Under the pieces are notes generated by a model. It did no database searches. It had not been told where the DNA came from and saw only the letters and a program-made list of their open reading frames with translations. 64,000 bases of DNA, from contig OZ253559.1 of the NCBI GenBank assembly GCA_965262785.1, positions 248,001 through 312,000 of the forward strand. The letters are read 5' to 3'. Shown here in pieces: positions 10,311 to 17,718 of this stretch. The position numbers and the translations under genes are program-made. The first letter of the stretch is position 1. Every line of letters starts with the position of its first letter. Source of the DNA: G965218495 sp965262785 (GTDB lineage Bacteria > Bacteroidota > Rhodothermia > Rhodothermales > Bin80).

Positions 10311-10490
10311 GACGAGGCGGGGCCTGGAAACGTGATTCACGGGAGCCGGACTGAGGCCCGGAGCGAAAGCGACGGACAAGCCACCGGACCCTACGGGTTG
10401 GCGCGCCAGGCCCCGACCCTACTACCGCCAGTGTAGCCGAGGATGTCCGGTTTGCATGCAACTCCAAGGAGGTCATCACTTTCTCCTCAG

Positions 10491-11483
10491 TCAAGGGGTA
10501 GGAACGGCAGTCGGGTAGAGTCTTATCCCGCCGAAGGCCGTACCGTGATTCAGCATGCCATAGATGGGTTGTAGCAGTGTTCGCTTGACTGCCATGATCA
10601 CCGCCATCGGTTTCTTGGTCTTAACAATCAGTTCTTCGCGGGATGCGCGTAAATTTGGATCGCCGTGTACAGCCACGTGGGCCGGCGTGTACAGGGCTCG
10701 TCTTAGGCGTGCGTTGCTGGCGCGAGAGATGCGCCCGGGCCGATTCACACCGGCTGCCTGATGGGTACGTGCGCACATCCAGCCCTGCGCAGGCCACCCA
10801 TTCCCGCAATGAGCGTCCGTCTGGCAGCACAAGCTACTCGGCCATCTACTGAATGGCGCTGCGCATGGCAATGCCCGGTATGCTGAGCATTCGCGTGCGA
10901 GTAATAGCAGCGGTGCTGTGGCCTGGGTCAGTCGCATGGCTTGCTCCTCCTGTTCGGAGATTCGCAGATCGAGGTGCCGCAGGTGCATATCCAGATCATT
11001 GATGATTACGCGACCTATGGTCTTCGGTGCCTTGGCTGCATCCAGCCGATTCTTGGCAGCGGTCCTTTTGGTGGCATAGTTGTGGATCATGCGCGCCATT
11101 TGGCGCAGTTCACACAATGCGGGAGCTGCCACGGCCCAAAGTTCATACGAAAAGCATAGCCGCAAATGATGGTGACGTCCACCTTGCCGGTGTTGGAGGG
11201 AGCGCTCCATCGTGGAGCGCCCACAGTGCTATGAGCGCGCGCGGGTTTGCCTCCATCACGTCGACATGTTCGGTGCTGCTATGCAGGGCCAGATCGAGGC
11301 TTTAGCCTCTGGAGGCTTTAAGTACGACGCGCATGAGGCCGGTGCCCAGCCATTGGATCAGCTACCGGTGTCTGTGCTGTCGAATGTGCGGTGCGCGATC
11401 TTGCCGCGGGCGTTGCGACGAACGACGTCGACTTTTATATGGGAGATGTCGGAGCCGGCATAGGTTTGGAGAGACTCGTGCAT
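10491..11483 (-). pseudogene. Decayed IS110-family transposase
   Basis: Remnant of a DEDD/serine transposase of the IS110/IS116/IS902 type, broken by frameshifts and stops. Reading the minus strand from about 11483 gives YAGSDISHIKVDVVRRNARG (N-terminal RuvC-like start), then in another frame SLDLALHSSTEHVDVMEANP (the EATGVY-LDLAL...NPRA region). The stretch after 11200 gives MARMIHNYATKRTAAKNRL, and the C-terminal transposase_20 segment reads RISRASNARLRRALYTPA, then LIVKTKKPMAVIMAVKRTLL and PIYGMLNHG. It no longer encodes an intact enzyme. Confidence 0.8.
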
Positions 11484-11850
11484 GGTTTACGCGGGGATTA
11501 GGGCAAGGGAGCGGCGGACTGGTCGGTCTCTCGCCTGCTGCCAGACAGCGGCTCCTAACTCTCCCCATACATCTGCATAAGGATCCTAGCACGTGCGCCA
11601 GGAATGCGGCTATTTCGCCTCGCTCGGCAGTCTGCCCAAGCCGAGCGTACTTGAGTGCCATCGTCTCGCTCACGGTTGCCTTGGCCCCGGCCGCCGCGTC
11701 CGGCATGTCGTGCTTTATGACTAAGTCGAGCAGAAACTGGAATTATTGATCAGTAACTATCTTGCTACAAACTGATTGGAGCATCAACCCGCTCATCTAC
11801 GAAAACCGTCACAATACGGTGCTCTTAGTTGTCGCCGAACCCCATTGTAG
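11484..11850. other. Intergenic region, nothing recognised
   Basis: About 370 bases between the IS110 relic and the first IS66 relic. No motif recognised; probably mobile-element debris. Confidence 0.35.
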
Positions 11851-12126
11851 TTGACGTTGGGCAACGAGACGACGATCTGGGTGGTCGACGCTCAGAAGAA
11901 TGAGGGCAAGGCGCATCGAGGCTATTGCTGGGTCTCTATCCGGCGCTGCAGGAGGGTCAGTTGGTGATAGAGTATTGTCAGGGACGCGCGCAGGAGGGAC
12001 CGGTGGCGTTTGTGGGCGCCTTTATCGGAGCTTTGCGGAGTGATGGCTATGCGGTGCACGATGGCTTTGTTGCTATGGATGCGATCACGACCTACGCGTG
12101 TTGTGCGCATGCACGACGCTATGCAA
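11851..12126 (+). pseudogene. IS66-family transposase fragment, copy 1
   Basis: Central part of an IS66 (TnpC) transposase in two frames. The first reads ETTIWVVDAQKNEGKAHRGY then CWVSIRRCRRVSW before a stop, matching the DET...V.D..KKGKTHRGYLWVY block. The second reads LVIEYCQGRAQEGPVAFVG, GALRSDGYAVHDGF and CCAHARRY, matching the GR..E....FL..F.G.LQ.DGY.....WAHARR block. N- and C-terminal parts are missing. The same frame break occurs in the second copy about 2.05 kb to the right, so decay preceded the duplication. Confidence 0.75.
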
Positions 12127-12170
12127 CTCCGCAAGCGAGGGCCCTCAGTTCACCCAGCTACTGGAGCGGA

Positions 12171-12401
12171 TCAAGCCGTTATGCCGTGCTCCACATTAGA
12201 TGCACGACTTTGGATCTCATTCAACTCTGTCGTAGAGATGGTGCGTCCCACCAGCTGCAACGCGTTAGACAGACTCGCATCGCGACCCTCGAATTCCGGA
12301 GCGCCACGTTCTCCGCGCCCCGCCACAGAGGCGGTCGGTATGAGCAGTGATACACCAAACGGTACAACTAACCATATTGTACCGCGGACTACACTATTCA
12401 T
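12171..12401 (-). CDS. Micro-protein with one membrane segment, coupled to propeller gene (copy 1)
   Basis: 76 residues beginning MNSVVRGTIWLVVPFGVSLL, one hydrophobic helix at about residues 7-25, then a charged tail with GRGERGAPEFEGRD. Its ATG overlaps the end of the propeller gene by 8 bases, suggesting translational coupling. The equivalent frame is kept in the second duplicate with mostly conservative changes (VVPFGV, GRGERGAPEFEGR and ALQL identical; I/L, S/T, V/F elsewhere). That pattern argues for a real protein rather than a chance frame. I do not recognise the family. The tail runs over the IS66-proximal region and may be altered. Confidence 0.5.
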   Translation of the reverse strand: MNSVVRGTIWLVVPFGVSLLIPTASVAGRGERGAPEFEGRDASLSNALQLVGRTISTTELNEIQSRASNVEHGITA

Positions 12402-13575
12402 CGGTGGCCTCCGGTGCCTTGAATCTGTAACGTATCACCGTTGGATTGCCTACATCTCCGTCATCTGTCCGCACATTATCGCCCGAGAAGTACAGGTACC
12501 CATGCCGTGCAGTCGCAGGTGTCTTATAAGGCACCGTGCTCACGCTCCTGAACTTATTGCCGTTGCTTACTATGCTTATGCCAGTCACGTATCTCCTTGT
12601 TGCGTACTCTGGACGAAACTCGTCGCCAATGCGGGAGAACACCATCATGCGAATATCATCATCCAATGCGTACACCCCATTCAGCAGAGGAAAGGCGTCC
12701 ATCGCTTCATTACGTTCGCGACTGGCAATCCCGGAAGGAATATCCTGATCTCGCTGGACAAAGAATTCAGGCCGAGACATGGCCACCTGGGAACGTCTGT
12801 GTGCGGGTCTGGCATCCATGTCTTCATGGTACTTGTAGTAGATCCCATCACTAAAGCAATCCATGTTTCGTCCGCGCAATCCCGTGTAGCTTAGATTGAG
12901 CCTATAGAATTCCGGGTCTTCCAAGAGTATCTCTCGCTCCAATTCCAAATCCATTGAAAAGACACCCACTACGGACGTAGATTCGAGTTTCATGCCCTGT
13001 GGTCCCCGAAACACGAAAATGGAATCGCCACGTGAGCAAAAAGACTGAAGTGGTGAGATTAGTCTCCGACTTGCCGCCAAGCAATTCCCTGATCTGTCGA
13101 ACACCACCATGCCCCTTGCTCCTGTCGACACTATGACGCGATCACCGTCGGCAAACCGCGACGTCCACAGATCGTGTTTACCGTCAGGGAGGCAGGTGTC
13201 CACACTGTAAGTCGCTTGATGCTTCCCCGTAGGCGTAAACAAGAAGACCTCGTTCGCTACAGCGTCAGTGATGAGCATGCTACCTGAAGGATCGGTATCC
13301 ATAAACCAAATGTGACCCACAATCACGGAAGGATCCAGCACGAGCGTGTCTTCGAGCGCAAACAGCTCCTCAAACGGAACCATCACCGACGGATGAACAG
13401 TCAACTCAGCTTGGTCACGGGCACTGGGCGTGCATCCGGTTAGCAGTCCCGGTAGCAGCAGACAGGCCAAGAAGCCCGCCTGCCCTGCGCGCTGAAGCCC
13501 CGCAGCAACTGTTAGGAATGGTTCCGAAACTATGCGAGGCTTATGGATGCAATCTCGTGAATGTTCTACGCGCAT
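12394..13575 (-). CDS. 6-bladed beta-propeller lipoprotein (duplicate 1)
   Basis: 393 residues. The lipobox LLTGC places the lipidated Cys at residue 48, so it is probably outer-membrane or periplasm anchored; the region before the hydrophobic segment is unusually long. Repeated propeller strands are visible (MLITDAVANEVFLFTPTGK, VVFDRSGNCLAASRRL), and the C-terminus VGNPTVIRYRFKAPEATDE matches the homologues. It is the left copy of a tandem pair, about 85% identical to its neighbour by eye, and a relative of the 7377-8420 gene. A shared upstream element lies 116 bases before the ATG. Function is unknown. Confidence 0.75.
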   Translation of the reverse strand: MRVEHSRDCIHKPRIVSEPFLTVAAGLQRAGQAGFLACLLLPGLLTGCTPSARDQAELTVHPSVMVPFEELFALEDTLVLDPSVIVGHIWFMDTDPSGSMLITDAVANEVFLFTPTGKHQATYSVDTCLPDGKHDLWTSRFADGDRVIVSTGARGMVVFDRSGNCLAASRRLISPLQSFCSRGDSIFVFRGPQGMKLESTSVVGVFSMDLELEREILLEDPEFYRLNLSYTGLRGRNMDCFSDGIYYKYHEDMDARPAHRRSQVAMSRPEFFVQRDQDIPSGIASRERNEAMDAFPLLNGVYALDDDIRMMVFSRIGDEFRPEYATRRYVTGISIVSNGNKFRSVSTVPYKTPATARHGYLYFSGDNVRTDDGDVGNPTVIRYRFKAPEATDE

Positions 13576-13690
13576 GACTCAATGGGAATTCCAAGCAACG
13601 GCTGGTGCGCTACAAGCGTCGTCAGTCAAAGCCGGTGTTAGGAGGGCCGATCCTGCGGATCTATGGACATCCAGCTAGTGGCTGCAATAA

Positions 13691-13730
13691 TCAAACGGAA
13701 CTCCCGGGCCTGAGGTTGCCGACTACCGGC
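13691..13730 (-). promoter_or_regulatory. Conserved upstream element of propeller lipoprotein genes (copy 1)
   Basis: A 40-base block 116 bases before the start of duplicate 1. It recurs almost exactly at 15746-15785 (same spacing) and, at about 31/40 identity, at 21254-21293 ahead of the 20033-21157 lipoprotein gene (97 bases before its ATG). Core on the coding strand: GAGTT-CGTTTGA. Could be promoter, leader or duplication residue. Confidence 0.4.
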
Positions 13731-13817
13731 GGGGTTTCCTGCGCGCTACTGCCCCAACCCCGGACGCTCAACTGTACCTTATAACGCTAGCAGACACGCT
13801 GCCGGTATCGATCTTGG

Positions 13818-14172
13818 GTGATTGGATTGGATCGGACAGTCGGCGTGGCTTTTGGCACCGTTGTATGACGCACTCAAACTGGAGGCACTCCAGAGCGGAA
13901 TCTTCAAGTGGATGAGACGACGATCTCGGTACAGGACGCTCAGAAAAAGGAGGACAAGACTCATCGAGGCTACTACTGGGTCTCCACCATGCGCCGCAGG
14001 AGGGTCAGTTGGTGATAGGGTATTGTCAGGGACGCGCGCAGGAGGGGTCGGTGGCCTTTGTGGGCACCTATTTCGGAGCATTGCGGAGTGATGGCTATGT
14101 GGTGCACGATGGCTTTGATGCTGTGGGTGCGATCACGCCCTACGTGTGCTGTGCACATGCCTGCCGTTATTT
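13818..14172 (+). pseudogene. IS66-family transposase fragment, copy 2
   Basis: Reads DWIGQSAWLLAPLYDALKLE, then in another frame the DETTI-like start, QDAQKKEDKTHRGYYWVS, a stop, then GYCQGRAQEGSVAFVGTYF and GALRSDGYVVHDGFD. This copy keeps more of the upstream IS66 region than copy 1 but shares its frame break near RRRRVSW. It is not functional. Confidence 0.75.
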
Positions 14173-14270
14173 TCTCAAGGTTCTCGCAAGCGAGGGTCCT
14201 CGGGCCACCCAGCTACTGCCGCAGATCAAGCCGATACGCCGTGACCCACGGTAGAAGCACGACTTCGGGT

Positions 14271-14456
14271 TTATATCAAATTTGCGGCAGGAATGGTGCG
14301 TCCCATCAGTTGCAATGCTCTGGACTGACTCGTCTCGCGACCCTCGAATTCCGGCGCACCGCGTTCCCCGCGCCCCGTCACATAGGCCGACGCTATGAGC
14401 AGCGTTACACCAAACGGTACAACAAACCACAATGTAGCGCGAACCGCATTAGTCAT
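14271..14456 (-). CDS. Micro-protein with one membrane segment, coupled to propeller gene (copy 2)
   Basis: 61 residues, beginning MTNAVRATLWFVVPFGVTLL. Same 8-base overlap with the preceding propeller gene as copy 1, same GRGERGAPEFEGR block, but ending earlier (RTIPAANLI). Conservation across the duplication supports translation; the family is unknown. Confidence 0.5.
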   Translation of the reverse strand: MTNAVRATLWFVVPFGVTLLIASAYVTGRGERGAPEFEGRETSQSRALQLMGRTIPAANLI

Positions 14457-15630
14457 CGGTGGCCTGCGGTGCCTTGAATCTGTATCGTATCACCGCCGGA
14501 TTGCCTATATCTCCGTCGTCCGTCTGCACATTATCGCCCAAGAAGTACAGGTACCCATGCCGTGCAGTCTTAGGTGCCTTGTGAGGCACCGTGCTCCTGC
14601 TCCTGAACTTGTTGCTATTGCTTACTATGCTCATGCCAGTCACGAATCTCCTTGTTGCGTTCTCTGGACGAAACTCGTCGCCAATGCCCCAGAACAACAT
14701 CATGCGAGTATCACCATCCAAGGCGTACACCCCCGTCAGTAGCGGAAAGGCATCCAGCGCTTCACTCCGCTCGCGGCTGGCAAATCCGGAAGGAATATCC
14801 CGATCTCGCCGGACGAAGAAATCAGGCTGAGACATGGTCACCTGGGATTGTCTGTGTGCGGGTCTGGCATCCATGTCCTCATGGTACTTGTAGTAGGGAC
14901 CATCACTAAAGCAATCCATGTCTCGTCCCGCAATTCCCTTGTAGATTAGATTGAGTGTATAGAATTGGGGGTCTTCCAAGAGGATCTCTCGCTCCAAATC
15001 CAAATCCATTGAATAGACACCCATAATGGAAGTCGATGCGAGATTCCTGCCCTGTGGTCCCCGAAACGCGAATATGGAATCGCCATGTGGGCAAAAAGCC
15101 ACGATCGACGAGATTAGCTCTCGACTGCCCGCCAGGCAACTCCCTGATCTGTCGAGAACCACCATGGCTCCTTCCATTGTCGATAATATGACACGATCAT
15201 CGTCGGCAAACCGCGATGTCCACACACTGTGCTCACCGTCAGGGAGGCATGTGTCCATACTGTAGGTCGCTTGATGCTGCCCCTCGGGTGCAAACAAGTA
15301 AACCAAGTTCGCTGCAATGTCAGTGATGAGTACGCTGCCTGAAGCATCTACATCCATAAACCAAATCCTTCCCACAATCACGGAAGGATCCAGTACAAGC
15401 GTGTCTTCAAGCACAAACAGGTCCTCAAACGGAACCATCACCGACGGATGAACAGTCAGTTCAGGCTGGTCATTGGAACGAGGCGTGCATCCGGCGAGCA
15501 GTCCCGCCAACAGCAGACAGGTTAAGAAACCCGCCTGCCCTGCGCGCTGAAGCCCGGCTGCTGCTGCTCGGAATGGTTCCGACACTATTCGAGGCTCTTG
15601 GATGCAATCTCGGGAAAGTTCAACGCACAT
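14449..15630 (-). CDS. 6-bladed beta-propeller lipoprotein (duplicate 2)
   Basis: 393 residues from the ATG at 15630, chosen because it aligns exactly with the start of duplicate 1; the frame stays open to 15684 upstream. Lipobox LLAGC, Cys at residue 48. It matches duplicate 1 along its whole length (ELTVHPSVMVPFEDLFVLED, LDPSVIVGRIWFMDVD, MDARPAHRQSQVTMSQPDFF). Both copies remain uninterrupted despite the surrounding debris, so both are probably under selection. Role unknown; likely a surface or periplasmic binding propeller. Confidence 0.75.
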   Translation of the reverse strand: MCVELSRDCIQEPRIVSEPFRAAAAGLQRAGQAGFLTCLLLAGLLAGCTPRSNDQPELTVHPSVMVPFEDLFVLEDTLVLDPSVIVGRIWFMDVDASGSVLITDIAANLVYLFAPEGQHQATYSMDTCLPDGEHSVWTSRFADDDRVILSTMEGAMVVLDRSGSCLAGSRELISSIVAFCPHGDSIFAFRGPQGRNLASTSIMGVYSMDLDLEREILLEDPQFYTLNLIYKGIAGRDMDCFSDGPYYKYHEDMDARPAHRQSQVTMSQPDFFVRRDRDIPSGFASRERSEALDAFPLLTGVYALDGDTRMMLFWGIGDEFRPENATRRFVTGMSIVSNSNKFRSRSTVPHKAPKTARHGYLYFLGDNVQTDDGDIGNPAVIRYRFKAPQATDD

Positions 15631-15820
15631 GACTTCATGGGATTTCCAAGTAATGGCTGGTGCGCTACAAGCGTCGCCAGTCAAAACCGGTGTTAGGAGG
15701 GCCGATCCTGCGGATCTATGGACATCCAGCTATTGGCTGCAATTGTCAAAAGGAACTCCCGGGCCTGAGGTTCCCGACTACCGGCGGGGTATCCTGCGCG
15801 TTTTTGTCCCAACCCCTAAG

Positions 15821-16181
15821 GCATACTCAGCACCGCCCCCGGAAATACGGCGTAGGCGCAACACCGTGGCGAAGGGAGTCCCTGGCAATTGATGGTGCTT
15901 AAATGTCTCCGGCAAAAGCCAAGGCCGGCACCCGGTAACGGATTTTGGCACGAATACCCATCCCCACCTGTCTACTACCCTGAGACCTCTCAGCGCACAA
16001 AAACAAGGACTCCCAGGTTATGCAAACATGCACGGTATCCTGCGCCCGTCCGAAAGCGTAAGTGCAAGCGACTCGGACACCTAGACATTGCGATGCACGC
16101 GGCATCAGTCGAATCCTTTGTTACCTGCAGCCGCCAAAGCACAACAGTTCATCCCAACGTTATTCCGACCTCGTGACATTA
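15821..16181. other. Intergenic region, nothing recognised
   Basis: About 360 bases beyond the duplicated unit and before the 3' end of the broken BNR-repeat gene. No supported gene seen. Confidence 0.35.
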
Positions 16182-17718
16182 CTACTCCAGGACCAGGACC
16201 TTGCCCCAAACAGTTTCTCTACCTATCTCGATCGCATAGAAGTATGAACCGTTTGCTACCCGAGTACCCCGACTATCTATTCCATTCCAAGATATGTCGT
16301 GCTCTCCACGCTGCTGTGCAGAAGCGGACAGCGTACGCACCAAGTTCATGGCAAAGTCGAAGATGCGAACGGTCACGCTGCCGCTACTTTCGAGCTGATA
16401 CCGTATTCGAACCAGACGGTCGGCGCTCAGTGAAAACGGATTCGGGTACGCATACGTCTGTACGCGCGGCACCATGTCTGCCGGCACCAGCGACGCCCTC
16501 TCATCGGGTGACAGCGGCACATCGGTCCGAAAAGCTGCCATGTGTCCCCGCCGTTCTGGCTGCGGAAAAGGCCTTCCTCCGTACCCACCCACAGGCCATG
16601 CGGACTCACTGCGACCGCGTAGGCGGCGGTGTTGGGCAACCTGGCGCGCTCCGGCTGCGAAGGATCAAAGAAGTCACGTACCGTGCGAAACGTGCGCCCG
16701 TTGTCTTCGGTGATGCGTAACCCGCCATCGCCTGCGATGTACACGCGATCACCGTCAAACGCCAAATCCCACACCGCGTCGCCGACCAGCACCTGCTCGA
16801 ACGTCTGGCCATTATCTCGTGTGACTACGACGCCAAGGTGCTGTTCATATTGTGCGTTTCCCGGTCTCGTGTGTCCGGGACGTGCTGCAACCCAAATGAC
16901 CGGGTCGGAGCGGGAGTGCAACTGTTCCTCTATGGAGATGACATGATTGCCTGTCAGGCCATTCTCCACAGTAAAGTGGTGCCAACTGTCGCCGCCATCC
17001 ATTGAGCGATTAATGCCATCAGCAGTGCCCACCCATACGGTACCAGTCTTATCTACCAGCACGGCAAAGACCTGAAAGTTCAGCCCGTAGAACTGTTCAA
17101 TGGGCACATTCGTGGGCTGCACAAAGTACGGGAATTCGTACCCCAGCGACGGTGACAGAAAGCGAGTCGTATCCGGCGGCAGAATGACTCGCTGCCAACT
17201 CCGCCCTTGGTCGCGCGACCTGCGCAGACCGGCCAATTGGCTAGCCACCCAGACGTTGCCAGTTGCGGGATCGTAGTCGATATCCCAAAGAGGACTAAGG
17301 TAGGGTACCGTGATAGCCAGAGCGACCAGCTGGACGCTTCCGTACGTGATGAGTGTGTCCTGTGGTAAGTCGAGGATACCAGTTGTGGTCGGGTTGCGGT
17401 CTTGCGGTGACAATGGCGAGCGGTAGTTCCACGAATCGCCTCCGTCCGCGGAAAACAGAAAGCCCCTGGCCAAGTCCACTACCTCGTTTCCGCCAGCCGT
17501 GCCCTCACGCCGCGTCGTTCCAAGACCCACCCAGATGATGTCTCCTTCAACATCTATCGAATAAACCCTGTTGCGCAGACCAACGAGCGAGTCGGCGTTT
17601 GCGACATGCCAAGAATGGCCGCCGTCGTAAGTCACGTTAGGGTGGGGCCAACCCACAGCGCGCCCCTTCTGGATGCAGGTTCGTGACGCTGTTGTTCAGG
17701 ATGCTTTGCGTCGGTACC
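16182..17718 (-). pseudogene. Broken BNR/YCF48-type repeat exoprotein with C-terminal sorting domain
   Basis: Minus-strand remnant of a photosynthesis-like/BNR-repeat beta-propeller protein. Typical repeats are GGDSWNYRSPLS, GLRRSRDQGRSWQRV, DGINRSMDGGDSWHHF, RITEDNGRTFRTV and GLFRSQNGGDTWQLF. A frameshift near 16540 separates this frame from the C-terminal part (RTDVPLSPDERASLVPADM, then YAYPNPFSLSADR and a FlgD-like sorting domain ending VWGKVLVLE). Near 17640-17715 further shifts separate SILNNSVTNLHPEGA and ALWVGPTL from the main frame. The signal peptide is missing; the remnant stops where the IS element at 17719 begins. Confidence 0.75.

Larger units (their letters stand above)
8434..10424 (+). 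mobile_element. Group II intron with its maturase gene
   Basis: The 5' end GTGTGTCC fits the group II GUGYG start. The following ~500 bases hold domain I-type sequence (GGGTAGCATGGAAGCGGGAA, TCATGAAGCC), and the maturase ORF lies in the domain IV position. Domain V is recognisable at 10277-10310: 34 bases, AAGCCCGGTGCGGG, an AAAA loop, CCGCATGCCG, ending TGGTTT. Domain VI is unusually long: a GGGGCCTGG/CCAGGCCCC stem closes about 70 extra bases, and a candidate branch A (10416) sits about 8 bases before the 3' end. The 3' boundary is placed at about 10421-10424 (CCCTACT). It is inserted 14 bp after the stop of the propeller gene. Confidence 0.85.
11851..15820. repeat. Tandem ~2.05 kb duplication (two diverged units)
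   Basis: Unit 1 (about 11851-13765) and unit 2 (about 13900-15820) have the same order: IS66 relic on plus; micro-ORF and propeller lipoprotein gene on minus; shared upstream region. Corresponding landmarks are offset by a near-constant 2045-2055 bases (gene starts 13575 and 15630, gene ends 12394 and 14449). The similarity extends through non-coding flanks, for example TGGTGCGCTACAAGCGTCG and GGGCCGATCCTGCGGATCTA, so this is a DNA-level duplication. Confidence 0.88.

Noticed and set aside
11212..12350. Plus-strand frames of 80-140 codons across the IS110 and IS66 relics
   Set aside because: They are shadow or broken frames; only the parts that match transposase blocks are annotated.
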